This document shows positions 20,983 to 31,571 of a stretch of 64,000 bases of DNA, piece by piece. How positions within the stretch are numbered: position 1 is the first letter of the stretch; each line of letters starts with the position of its first letter. Source of the DNA: Albugo candida (taxonomy: Eukaryota; Oomycota; Peronosporomycetes; Albuginales); NCBI GenBank assembly GCA_040437565.1, contig JBDOQK010000054.1, positions 124,001 through 188,000 of the forward strand, given 5' to 3'. The notes beneath the pieces are model-generated. The model was not told the DNA's origin and ran no database searches. It saw only the letters and a list, made by a program, of their open reading frames with translations. Position numbers and translations under genes: made by a program.

Positions 20983-22065
20983 TTACATGAGTTCGGCTGT
21001 GATCTCTTTGGGTGCTTTCAATTCAGCATGAGTCAAATTGCATCGCTTCTTGTAAGCGTCCAATTCCGATTGAAACGCAACTTGTTCGGCTTCCGTGAGA
21101 GGCACAACGGTACCCTGTTGTGCTTCCAGTTTCTCGGCACAACTACGCAATTCCTTCGCGAATAACGCGGCGATTTCATCTTCCTTCTCGTCATCCATAT
21201 CTGACTGAGATAAAATGTTGAGCGCATGCTTCAATGCAGCGGCTTTGGTCGATTTTCCTCCTTTCACGAGAATGGAACGGACGTTCTCCGTAGCTTTTCT
21301 GATCAGAGCTTTCTTCAATTCCGCATTACATTCATCTTCTATGCTTTTTATCGCATCGAGATTTCTTATAAAAGTTTTCCGCGTTTCATGACGAAGCTTA
21401 TACGCCTGAACTTGGCACATCAAAGCAACTGCGTCCTTGTGCGCTTCAGTGACAAGCGCAACGTCATCGCGGATCGCCAATAGCGATTCGTGAGCTTTGA
21501 GCGTCTCCTTTGCCAATTCGATATTGGCATCTTCCACAGCGTTATGCTCTCTACAAAAAGCCATTCAATACAAAAACTCATATAAAAAGCGATTTCGTAC
21601 TGTAAAATTGCTTGCGCTCGAGCGTCAAAATACGACGAAACAGCATTTCCTCCGAATTTGTACACTGAAGTACAAAATAAGAAAAAGCAGGCAGCCAATT
21701 GTGTTTCCTCGTTAATGACGTAAATCTAATAGAAAAAACTGAGGCTGAAGTATTTCGTCGCTACATGAGATTTAACACGCACTCCTTTGCTCAATATTGG
21801 GATCGCCAAAGCGACTGCGATGGGCGCACTGACTTTCCAATCATCGAGGCCGTATCTCTGCACCAGACTTTGTTTTTCGTTGGTTGTGGGCTCTTCCACA
21901 GATGTCTCTACAAAACGCCACAAGTATCAGCCGATAGAGTTTAAAGGTGTGAACATTAGAAAGCATACTTTGCTCCAATGCATGCGAACTCAAACTCCGA
22001 AAAGCTGGTCGTAACGGAAGCGTATTGAGACGGTAAGATCGTACCGCAGTGCGAAGCATTTTCAT
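20983..22065 (-). CDS. ATP4: mitochondrial ATP synthase subunit b (F-type, peripheral stalk)
   Basis: Four exons on the minus strand. Exon 1 (from 22065) MKMLRTAVRSYRLNTLPLRP is a typical mitochondrial presequence. Exon 2 gives SLVQRYGLDDWKVSAPIAVA and LAIPILSKG; exon 3 gives IYVINEETQLAACFFLFCTS and VYKFGGNAVSSYFDARAQAI; exon 4 gives REHNAVEDANIELAKETLKA and a long charged helix ending PKEITAELM. GWKVSAP, EETQLAACFFLF and YKFGG are diagnostic of eukaryotic subunit b. It forms the stator stalk of complex V in the inner membrane. About 260 aa, normal for the family. Introns of about 50-75 bases, all phase-consistent. Confidence 0.85.
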
Positions 22066-22331
22066 TCAAATTTTGAGGAGGAGAGCTTCGGACTTAATCG
22101 GAGCATGAATTACTAAATTACGATTCTAGCCGATATTTAGAAGCGCTATTTCATGGAATGTGGTGACCGATGAAAGTAGCGATAACACGTTTGACACGGT
22201 GTATTTATCAAACAGCTTGAATAAGTATGGAAGAGTGTCAACGACCACGTACACTACAGATGAATTACAAAAAAATTACATTCAATTAGCGCCCTACAGC
22301 AAGAAAACATCCATGTAAAAAATCCCACAGA

Positions 22332-24512
22332 TTAATCGTACCAAACGGAAGAACCATCATTAGCATCCGCATTCCACATAAACAGATTAGAGCCCCACTT
22401 GGTCCCTTCCTCTGGTGGACAGCCGCCATGAAGACTCATATTATCGAGATCTCCCTCTGGAGTTTGAGAGTAGAAAAGAGCAGCATGAAGCGGACGTGGT
22501 GGGACAGCGAGTCCTCTTGAACAATCCGACATCCCGGTACGCTTGATAACTTCACCTGAATAACGCTCGGTGGAGTATGGAAACACTGTCTCACCGCCAA
22601 CCTTTGTCTCGTTGTTCAGATAGAGGAATAACGTGACGAATCTTTGCGGGTTGAAATGTTTCACGTAGGTAGGAAGTGTATACACGAGTTTCTTGTACCG
22701 CGCTCGAGCTTCCCATGACCGAATGATAAGCTCGATAAAATCACGAGATAGTTTCAAAACTGCAGTTGTCGCATGCCTTTCAGCTTTGTGTTTGACAATC
22801 CAATCGTACATGGCTTTATGCGTTGTTCGAACGATCAGATTTTCACGATAATCTTCCAGAACATAGGCTAACAATTGGCTCTCAAAGTATGTCGAGTAGG
22901 AAGGATACAGATCGCCACCAGGACGAATATGTGAAGGAACATCATCTCCATAATATGAAATACGCTCTTTGGCCCATCTGATCCAATTGTAAAAGTATGA
23001 TACTCCATTTACATTGCCCTTATTCAACGTGTACCGTGTTTCAGGCATGTTAATAGCCTCTTCCCATACATGAATAATGTCGGGAAGGTAGCTTGGACGT
23101 CCGCTTTTACCCATAACCGATACCATCATATCGTCATCGTTCTGATTGAGGCGTTTGTCCAACCACAAAGCCCATTCCTGATCACCGCGTGCAACGAAAT
23201 AATTGGAAGCATTTCCACTCTTGTAAAAAATTCCAAGTAATGCGTTTGAAAATCCACTCGTGCTGTTTGCATTCGGAAAGTATCGTCCTCCTTCACGAAA
23301 TTCTTCAGGAACACGTGTACCCAATTCGCGTACTTTATCGGCTGCCCAAGTGATCCATACGGTATAGTCTTCGTGCGTAAACACTTCCCAATTGTCTGGT
23401 ACAAATTCACGCGATTGGAACGTGTCGTGGTGTGGCTGATAGAATTCTCCTTTTTTGTATCGAACAAGCTGTAGTCTTTCCGAGAATGATGGTGATGGTA
23501 GTCGTGCGAGCCGAGCACCTCGACATTGAAAGTTTCGTGTAAGCTTGGAATCACTCAAAAAAGCGGTGTGACTTGTCCGAACTTTGGACACAGAATGGCC
23601 ATCAGGACCGCCAACGACTCTAGATCTCTCCAATGTTTTCATTCCCACTTCGACAATTTCAGCACTCTCCTTTGCAGTGAAAAAGTTTTCCACGTCGTAC
23701 ACTTTAGGCGACATGCTGATTGTTGTCAAGACAGTCCCAGTCTCCAATCTGTATTTGTGACCTATGCGAATACCCGGCCAAATCCAAATCTGAAAATCCA
23801 ATAAAATATGGAGAAGTCGATTGGTCTTGCTGAAGTCATACGCATTCACCACAGGCATACCAGATTGATCGAACAAGCGAATACCATTCGGAAGCAGCTT
23901 GACATCTGCTCCAAGCGCTTTTGCCGCAAAATTGGCTGCTTTCTGAATGCACTCGAAATCTTCGTTATAGGAGACATAAATCCCTTCATTGCGACCATTT
24001 AACATGAAAAACAATTCGTTTTCTTGCGCCGGTGTTTCTTCCATTGCTTTAACGACGGGATGGATCGCATAATCATGCAAAATTGTCGGAGTATAAGCCA
24101 TATCGTGGCACGCATTGTCCGAAAGAATCAAATTGGGAAGAATTGACAGCACATTCGACTCATATAATGGAATCAGAGGAGTATTGTAGTCCTCAAGCTT
24201 GTAGACAGAATCAATCCAATTCTTTGTTACGTTCTTTGTGGAATGCAGTTTTTGCTCGACACGTATGGAGCGTTTTTGCGGAATGCGTGGAGAAAATGAC
24301 AGATGCGTGAATACGAATGCTACAATGAAAACAAGGACAAGCTTTAGGATGGAGTGGAAGAGATACTTCCGTCCATCTACTGTCGACGTTAGAGTCTTGA
24401 GCTTGAGTAGAGTTTGATTTCGTAAGTTCTTTCGAGCTTTCATCGCGCGTGTAAATTTGGAAATGGCGATTGAAACGCAAAAGCGTATGGTTTCCATGTT
24501 CGGAACAGCCAA
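22332..24512 (-). CDS. type II membrane prolyl-4-hydroxylase-like protein with large tandem insert (copy 1)
   Basis: 726 aa, single exon. A short basic cytosolic tail, then a membrane anchor at about 52-70 (LFHSILKLVLVFIVAFVF) and a lumenal part. The C-terminal half is a 2-oxoglutarate/Fe(II) P4H fold: KVYDVENFFTAKESAEIV, RTSHTAFL, then YKKGEFYQPHHDTF with the HxD iron ligands at 361-363, RFVTLFLYLN, GGETVFPY, and LHGGCPPEEGTKW with distal His695 and 2-OG Lys705. About 250 residues (372-620) that ordinary P4Hs lack sit between HHDTF and the RFVTLFLYL strand; they comprise two copies of one domain (see findings). All catalytic residues are kept, so activity is plausible. Paralogs at 45 and 47.5 kb. 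Confidence 0.85.
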   Translation of the reverse strand: MAVPNMETIRFCVSIAISKFTRAMKARKNLRNQTLLKLKTLTSTVDGRKYLFHSILKLVLVFIVAFVFTHLSFSPRIPQKRSIRVEQKLHSTKNVTKNWIDSVYKLEDYNTPLIPLYESNVLSILPNLILSDNACHDMAYTPTILHDYAIHPVVKAMEETPAQENELFFMLNGRNEGIYVSYNEDFECIQKAANFAAKALGADVKLLPNGIRLFDQSGMPVVNAYDFSKTNRLLHILLDFQIWIWPGIRIGHKYRLETGTVLTTISMSPKVYDVENFFTAKESAEIVEVGMKTLERSRVVGGPDGHSVSKVRTSHTAFLSDSKLTRNFQCRGARLARLPSPSFSERLQLVRYKKGEFYQPHHDTFQSREFVPDNWEVFTHEDYTVWITWAADKVRELGTRVPEEFREGGRYFPNANSTSGFSNALLGIFYKSGNASNYFVARGDQEWALWLDKRLNQNDDDMMVSVMGKSGRPSYLPDIIHVWEEAINMPETRYTLNKGNVNGVSYFYNWIRWAKERISYYGDDVPSHIRPGGDLYPSYSTYFESQLLAYVLEDYRENLIVRTTHKAMYDWIVKHKAERHATTAVLKLSRDFIELIIRSWEARARYKKLVYTLPTYVKHFNPQRFVTLFLYLNNETKVGGETVFPYSTERYSGEVIKRTGMSDCSRGLAVPPRPLHAALFYSQTPEGDLDNMSLHGGCPPEEGTKWGSNLFMWNADANDGSSVWYD

Positions 24513-26163
24513 TCATGAACATGCTTTCGCCTGTCTATTCAGACGGGTATAGCCTTTCACTATTAGTTTTTCGAGCAAGAATAAGGTCGAGAAAACACAT
24601 GTGGAAAGTTCTAATCCGTAAAAGCTATCCATGAAAAGACTCGTTTTTTGTAATGTATTTAAGGAACTTAATGCGACTGCGTTTTGCAGGTAAATTACTT
24701 GGCGATTACTTGAAGAACAATGCAAAACGTTGATACTGAGATCAGCGTCGTACGCACCGTCGTATGACTCGGTCCTTGACAGATTATACACTTTGAAGCG
24801 AGCTACGGTGCGCTGGTTCGTTGATGTTTAGCTCACACCACCTGGTTGGAAGGACGGGCCCACCATTACACATGACGGTGAAGTCAGTAGAGTAGGTACG
24901 TACCTTTGGACATTGCAGAAGCCTGAGATGACATCACTTTCCAAGTAGTTTTCTGCACATCAGCTGCTTGTGTTGGATCTAATACTGGCTCGTCATGTCA
25001 GTATGACACATGGCGGTGTTTAATAATAATGACTAAGGAAGCAGTGGCTTGATATATAATTGTGACCAGCTGCCAGCACAAAGTAGACTTGATTAACTTT
25101 CGAGTATTAAAAGGCGGATACACAATTGTAGCTAAACTTTGCTCGCAAGCAGGTGTCAACCGCAGTCTCAGAGTATGAAAACTAAAATGCCACGGAATGA
25201 CGACAAGATGACAGAACTTTTAGGTATTTGATCATCTTTCAGACGCAAGTAGAACAACACGGATGCGTCTGTTGCTATTGCATCCCTAGAGCAATTTCTC
25301 GATGCTGAAGTGAATCTTTGATGCACAGCATAGTTGTCAGTTGAGCCCATTCATGTTATAAGAATGCCTTCGTCAAGTGCGTCATCACCGCACATGCCAA
25401 CTCGTCCAGTCAGTCTCGGAAAACAAAAACATGTATATTCCGTGCAATCGTTGACCATGATATTGGGAGCATATGACATGCATGTGATATGATAAAGTCC
25501 ACGTAAATATGCTAGGGTGTTCACATATGGCCCTAACGTAACTTCGCTTGTAGCTATTATCGCATAGAGATCAACCATTATAAATGATTTAGGATGTAAG
25601 GGCAGATCACTATCAACTGTATATGATTCAGGTATCTACCATACAATTGAGATTTCAGCATGCGTACTCGTTCATTTCAGGAGATCAATTCGAATATCGT
25701 GATCAGACTGGTACAATATCAATGTCACAGTGTCGACTCAGATTCGATCCCTTCTTCATACTGGACAGAATATCCAGGGCCATTGACCTTATCTGACGTT
25801 CCGCAAATGTAACCAAGCACGTAAGCCGTAATAATGAGCAGTTCAAGGATCGATAATTGTAGATTCTATTCCGATACATGGCACTGTTAGAATTTTCAAA
25901 ATGCGGTGGATGCCGCAGAATTGCCAATAGACAGCGTAACAAGTTCGCTATTGAGATCTTTTCACGTGAACTCATTGCGTTCATGAAAATCAACTCATGT
26001 AGTGACAACAACATAAGACATGATTCATTATTAAGGCCTGACATTTTTTAATTTTGGAAACAAACAACAAGAATTGGTAATCACACAACATGGTGTGAAT
26101 CTCAACCTTCACTGACTTCTCCCAATTGGCGCAGGCGATTGCCTCAGTGATGAATGTGTTGAA
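24513..26163. other. 1.65-kb gene-poor stretch
   Basis: No confident gene. Minus-strand fragments between 25168 and 26044 look weakly coding (listed separately). No clear repeat or RNA gene seen in the rest. Confidence 0.4.
25168..26044 (-). pseudogene. possible decayed or multi-exon gene fragments
   Basis: Minus-strand open stretches with protein-like composition: MSGLNNESCLMLLSLHELIF and ISIANLLRCLLAILRHPPHF (26044 to about 25900), TFAERQIRSMALDILSSMKK (about 25800), SEVTLGPYVNTLAYLRG (about 25545-25495) and AQLTTMLCIKDSLQHREIAL (about 25340-25280). The leucine-rich helical look recalls armadillo-type repeats. I could not join them with clean splice sites, so this may be a decayed gene or chance. 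Confidence 0.2.
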
Positions 26164-26373
26164 TCAGTTCTGGGGTAGAGTGAAGGGTTTGCGCCCAGGA
26201 TAGGCCTCAAGTAGGTTTACGGGTTTTTTCGGTGTTGACGGCGAATTGAGTGCTCTTGCACCGCCATCTGGATGATCAACATCTCCTTCATGACCATTTT
26301 CAGTGTTGGCTTTAGCGTTCTCGATGCACGCAACGGCAGCGACTATCAGCGAAACGATCCACTGGATATGCAT
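26164..26373 (-). CDS. small secreted protein
   Basis: 69-aa protein if started at 26373: MHIQWIVSLIVAAVACIENA is a strong signal peptide, leaving a mature peptide of about 48 residues, hydrophilic and Asn/Gly/Pro-rich (NTENGHEGDVDHPDGGARAL) and ending RKPFTLPQN. No Cys after the signal region, no membrane helix. A longer in-frame start at 26499 would bury the signal sequence, so I chose the inner Met. It sits alone in a gene-poor interval. Small size, signal peptide and isolation fit a candidate effector or cell-surface peptide; that is inference. Confidence 0.5.
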   Translation of the reverse strand: MHIQWIVSLIVAAVACIENAKANTENGHEGDVDHPDGGARALNSPSTPKKPVNLLEAYPGRKPFTLPQN

Positions 26374-27128
26374 ATTTGATGATTGACTGTTGATATAACT
26401 GCTTTGTTGTTTGGACGGAAATACAGAAATGACTCGGGAACGGGCAACTCTCTGTGCGTTCATAAAAAGGTCATCTGTGGAGAGACTGAGAAAATACACG
26501 ACGAGAAAGCTTTAACTATTTAGATACATTGAAAGCGTATACGCTGCTTCTTGGGGTAAATGCCTGGCATCGTCTTAAAATTTGCGCTTTTCTATGGAGA
26601 TGTGCTTTTCGGCTTTCTCCGTACTTTGCGAGTCATTTACTTAGCAAGCTCACAAATTTGGAACGAGCCTTTCAGCCAATCACTTTTATCGAATCGTATA
26701 GCTACAAATCCGCGAGGTTCGCTGAATGTCTGCTGTACGAAGCAAAAGCTCGCATGTACAGAGCACACGCAAGTAGCATCACTACTTGATATATGTAGAC
26801 AGTGAGCATAAATCAACATGAAGTTATGCTGTTGATGTCAAATACGTCGGTAAGAGTTTATGTAAAGTGGGATCCACAACGACGTGTCTTGAAGCTACTC
26901 ACTTGATCTGAGTGCTACGAAGGGCGCATGTAATGAATATATAATGCTATGTACGGTCGATATATAATGCAAATGGGAATCCAACTCTATGGAATCACAT
27001 GATGAGTTTTGGAAAAACGCTACGATCAAGACGATGCATTAGCCAAACAATGTGCCGGATGAACTAGCATAGCAAGTCTCCTTCGATGCTTTCGACGCCG
27101 ATTCCTTTCTCAGAACAAATGAATATGG
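26374..27128. other. intergenic, nothing recognised
   Basis: About 750 bases between the small secreted protein and the FHA gene tail. No gene or repeat family recognised. Confidence 0.4.
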
Positions 27129-29402
27129 CTACATCCCTCCAACAGTATAGATTCTGCGAGACTTGTCCATCTTTGAACCCAGTGACAGATTGCAACCTGC
27201 TTGAAAAGATTTTACGGAGGTCATTGAATCAGCTGTTTCACATGCTGGACGCGTCAGGAGCGGATGTAGAATATGATCTCCAAGCGCGATTGATAGTGCT
27301 GCATCAATAATATCTGCAGTCTGCTCATTCGTTGGCGTGGATGCGTTAGATCTGATTCCACTGTCAGTAATTGGCGGATGTACTGGAAACGGAGATCCCT
27401 GATGTACTTTGATGAAAGATCACAAGACTGGAATTAGATCGCTTGACCGGTGGAATAGACTTGATCTCTCGAAAGGATTCGCTACGAGTTTGATGATCAC
27501 TACCCTTCTTCCCCGCGCATTTTGTATGTTTGATCGCTAGCGGATAAACCTCTTGACTTTTTGGTTGGTGGACTATGTCGCTGCTCAGAATCCACTTGTA
27601 GCTCAGTCAGACGACCATTTTGCTCACTACTCACTTTGGAATCACGACAACTGCTATCATTTCGATGGCTCGACTCTGCTGTCATTTCATCCTTTATCTC
27701 ATCGATCTGTTCCGACATCGAATCTTTTATTGATTGCATGGAGCGAAACCACCATGAAAACAGTGGCGGCTTATCTGGTTCATTTGAGTGCTGCATAAGC
27801 GTCCATTCACGTCTTCTTGTGCAAAGCAGAGGAGGAAATAAATCATCTTCTACGTCTTTAGTGTATCCATTTGAANNNNNNNNNNNNNNNNNNNNNNNNN
27901 NNNNNNNNNNNNNNNNNNNNNNNNNNNNNNNNNNNNNNNNNNNNNNNNNNNNNNNNNNNNNNNNNNNNNNNNNNNTCACAAGACTGGAATTAGATCGCTT
28001 GACCGGTGGAATAGACTTGATCTCTCGAAAGGATTCGCTACGAGTTTGATGATCACTACCCTTCTTCCCCGCGCATTTTGTATGTTTGATCGCTAGCGGA
28101 TAAACCTCTTGACTTTTTGGTTGGTGGACTATGTCGCTGCTCAGAATCCACTTGTAGCTCAGTCAGACGACCATTTTGCTCACTACTCACTTTGGAATCA
28201 CGACAACTGCTATCATTTCGATGGCTCGACTCTGCTGTCATTTCATCCTTTATCTCATCGATCTGTTCCGACATCGAATCTTTTATTGATTGCATGGAGC
28301 GAAACCACCATGAAAACAGTGGCGGCTTATCTGGTTCATTTGAGTGCTGCATAAGCGTCCATTCACGTCTTCTTGTGCAAAGCAGAGGAGGAAATAAATC
28401 ATCTTCTACGTCTTTAGTGTATCCATTTGAAGTCATATCTTCATCAGCTGTATTCGGATTTGAATTGACAGATTTGATCTCTTGTCGCCGGTACTTTTCA
28501 AGCTTCTTCACGATCACAGTGCGCTTCTTCAGCAACGCCATGATATCGGACTCTATCTGTCTGAGCTCTCCATTCAAAAGCGAGACGTTCATGTCAAGCT
28601 CAGCTGGGACTGTTGTGAGTGATTTTGAAATAGCAAGCGCCATTGCTACCTCCTCTTCTTCCGTTTGACCCTTGACATCCGCACCGAACTTTCTCTCTTG
28701 GACAACCTTCAATTGCTTTCGCTTCATTCCAGTAACCTTTGTCATCGCTGTACTTTTCCGACGATCCAAGCAATTATTCACATGCAAATTCTGATTATAA
28801 AAATCCATCGCGGAGAGGTTTATTCCACAAACAACGCAACGTGGCTCAGCAAAGTCCGCTTTAGTGATCACGTTGAACGCGTTGATATTTTCCTGTTCTT
28901 TTGAATCATTCTTCTCATCTATTGGATCACTTCCTTCAGACTTTTCGATAGGCAAGGGCAAATTGTTCACACAATCAGACGTCTCAGTTATTGCTCCATT
29001 TGCATTCGAGCAGCAATCATTCGCAATGATAAAGCGTAACAAACTTTTTCCTACTAAAATCAAATCTTGCGATTGGAGCCTGTGCACTGATCCCGAATCA
29101 ATTCGATGCCCATTCAGTCGTGTGCCGTTGGTGCTCTTACTATCTAAAAGAACCCATCTGTCCCCACAATCGCTAACTGAATTACTATTTGATATCGACT
29201 CATAACGGAATTCTGCATGTACTGTTGAAACCTCCAAATCATCCTTTAGGCACAACCACGATTTCGTTTTATGCCGTCCGATTATAAGTGATGGATTTGT
29301 ACTTGGTGTTCCATTTTGCTTCAATGATAGGCAATATCGTACATCTACGCCAGCATGTGGACCGCGTAAGATTGTCACTTGTGCGCAATCTGATGACTTC
29401 AT
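27129..29402 (-). CDS. FHA domain / CCHC zinc finger / UIM protein
   Basis: Starts MKSSDCAQVTILRGPHAG at 29402. FHA domain at about 8-125 with LIIGRHKTKSWLCL, VSTVHAEFRY and the core STNGTRLNG (phosphothreonine reader). A C-x2-C-x14-H-x3-C finger at 189-211 (CVVCGINL, LHVNNCLDRR), like UBZ4 ubiquitin-binding fingers. A UIM at about 248-265, EEEEVAMALAISKSL. A coiled coil follows (LRQIESDIMALLKKRTVIVK), then a Ser/Asp tail. The first exon frame stops at 28056, but a GT at the EEG end and an acceptor at about 27411 would add a further C-terminal exon (VHQGSPFPVHPPITDS to IYTVGGM) ending at 27129. Phosphate plus ubiquitin reading suggests DNA-damage signalling (inference). A gap duplicate lies inside. 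Confidence 0.7.
27420..28431 (-). repeat. 456-base direct duplication around a 100-N gap
   Basis: 27420-27875 recurs at 27976-28431, offset 556, with N at 27876-27975. It doubles the 3' half of the FHA gene; assembly overlap. Confidence 0.9.
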
Positions 29403-29886
29403 TTGTCGCCTTAGTTACAAAGTTCGGCGCTCGCACTTTGCATGGAAAACACATCACCGCATTGTGACTCAGCTTCCGCTATCACTGGTGAGTTTCATCG
29501 TGCGTAATTTTAGATAAGGGAATGTCGTCTGAATGCTGGCTAAGATCAGCATCATCTATATATAAATTGGTTACGCTTTNNNNNNNNNNNNNNNNNNNNN
29601 NNNNNNNNNNNNNNNNNNNNNNNNNNNNNNNNNNNNNNNNNNNNNNNNNNNNNNNNNNNNNNNNNNNNNNNNNNNNNNNTTACAAAGTTCGGCGCTCGCA
29701 CTTTGCATGGAAAACACATCACCGCATTGTGACTCAGCTTCCGCTATCACTGGTGAGTTTCATCGTGCGTAATTTTAGATAAGGGAATGTCGTCTGAATG
29801 CTGGCTAAGATCAGCATCATCTATATATAAATTGGTTACGCTTTCACCCACGGTAGACATGTTAAATCCCATTCCATACACATAGA
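29403..29886. repeat. divergent promoter region with 165-base gap duplicate
   Basis: 29415-29579 recurs at 29680-29844, with N at 29580-29679. Real spacer between the FHA gene and the EF-hand gene is therefore only about 220 bases. TATATATAAATTGG (in both copies) is AT-rich and promoter-like, but unproven. Confidence 0.75.
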
Positions 29887-30705
29887 ATGGGAGCCGGAAG
29901 CTCACTAGCGCGTGCTAAATCCGTCAGGATTCTAGTCTTCCCACGATGTAGGACCACTTCTCATCGAATTGGCGATCAGAATGCTGTCGAAGTGATTGAT
30001 AGGACGTCCGAAGTGACGAAAACGCGAATGTCAAAGACTAAAATCAATGCTCGAATTATTGATACATTACGAAATCTCAAACTGAAAAGAGACAATTCGC
30101 ACGCTTTGAATCTCGAGCGAATAATCCTCAAGTTTGGTGTCGCTCGTGCTGCGTTCGATAGTCTGCGTGAAATTTACGATGAATTTGCAGAAGATGATGG
30201 GTTGACGTATGTCGGACTCAAGTTGGCGCTCAAAGCTCTTGGCACGACAATACTGGACCAAGATTTGCAGGAGATTTTCTTCGAGTCTGATGTCGTTCGA
30301 GATAATTCACTCAGTATGAATGAGTTTGTTGTATCGCTCGCAATTGGCCATCTTTTGGGATTACTGCAAACTTCCGAATCTAGAAAAGCTTCAAGTAGCA
30401 GCAAGCGCGATTCAGAGTGCAGTCCATCTTTAGGAGACAACGAACTTGATGTTGTCGTCAAGATGTTTGATCTTTTGATCTCTGCGTACCTTTTATTCGA
30501 TGCCGATGGTAGTGGAATGATCGATTCGAACGAAGTGTTGAAAGTCATCAATCCCAAGACAACCTCAGGTCGGGCAGGGAATCACACTGAAAGAAGTGGA
30601 ATCGGAGAAGCTCGAATCAAGGAACTAGACGTCAATGAGGACGGAACGATTACATTCCAGGAATTTGTTTTGACATTTCAAGGCTGGGTAGGTGTGGGTG
30701 ATTGA
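29887..30705 (+). CDS. EF-hand calcium-binding protein with N-myristoylation motif
   Basis: 272 aa, single exon. Starts MGAGSSLARAKS: Gly2 and Ser6 fit the N-myristoylation consensus, so membrane attachment is likely. An N-terminal basic part, then paired EF-hand helices; FFESDVVRDNSLSMNEFVVS is a degenerate loop. Two good loops near the C-terminus: FDADGSGMIDSNE and LDVNEDGTITFQEF have the Asp/Asn/Gly/Glu ligands. The layout resembles plant CML21/22-like calcium-binding proteins. It probably acts as a calcium sensor at a membrane; the partner is unknown. Confidence 0.75.
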   Translation: MGAGSSLARAKSVRILVFPRCRTTSHRIGDQNAVEVIDRTSEVTKTRMSKTKINARIIDTLRNLKLKRDNSHALNLERIILKFGVARAAFDSLREIYDEFAEDDGLTYVGLKLALKALGTTILDQDLQEIFFESDVVRDNSLSMNEFVVSLAIGHLLGLLQTSESRKASSSSKRDSECSPSLGDNELDVVVKMFDLLISAYLLFDADGSGMIDSNEVLKVINPKTTSGRAGNHTERSGIGEARIKELDVNEDGTITFQEFVLTFQGWVGVGD

Positions 30706-31571
30706 CTAGACATTTTGTAGCTTTTGACCGCAGGCCAATTAATCAATCAAAGTACCGAGTAGTAAAATATAAGGAGGTTTTATTTGATCGTTTGTCTCAA
30801 AGTAGAGACGTTTTGTGAAAGAGCAGATAAAGCAATCTTTATAGTGGCGCTTCCTGATGAGCTTTGTAGCGCGCGTGAGCTTCATGTACCTGTATGGGCA
30901 CACCAAGAGAGCAATTCAAATTGATATTCTCTTAACAATGCGCTGATCATCCGATTTTGCTTTGTAGTTAACAGTTACGAGATACTGTAGTCCTTTTATG
31001 AAAGAAATAGCGTTAGTGGACGTGATGAGCTACGGCTTTTGTGAGAGTAAATCTGATCGGTAGTGAGGTTGTGAGCAAAGGAATGTCTGTGTGTTCCGAT
31101 TCCCGTTGCCGATGGTTTTGGCGAGCCGTCGTAAGGACTGATTCTTTAGAATCTTGATGAGAATAGAAGCATACCGATTCTCATTGTAAGGAAGAATCGA
31201 TATCAACGCGGATCCGCGGTAGTCTCATAGGCGTGGTTTCTAAAGCTTCTGATACCTCGCAAAGGCGACTACAACAATTATTGCGAGAAGGAACTGCGCC
31301 TCCGTAGTCACATTCATTCCAAAATATGAGTGATACTCTTCTCGCGTCGATGATCATATTCAGTGTATTGAAAAGCGCCTTTCAAAATTATGATTCGGCC
31401 ATTTGATACGAATGACATTTTCCTGCAACAATTGATCGAAACATCAGGCATTCCACACCTCGCGTACCATTTCTCCATCGGTCGCTCTATGACAAAGCTT
31501 TTAGTAATCTGATCCTTTTAGAACACAACGCCGTTTAGGAAGAAAATTAGGTCTATTCAATTCGTTTACTC
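30706..31571. other. intergenic, nothing recognised
   Basis: About 870 bases between two convergent genes. No coding, repeat or tRNA signal seen. Confidence 0.5.

Noticed and set aside
30706-31571. Structured RNA or tRNA in the intergenic region
   Set aside because: No B-box, no convincing stem series by eye.
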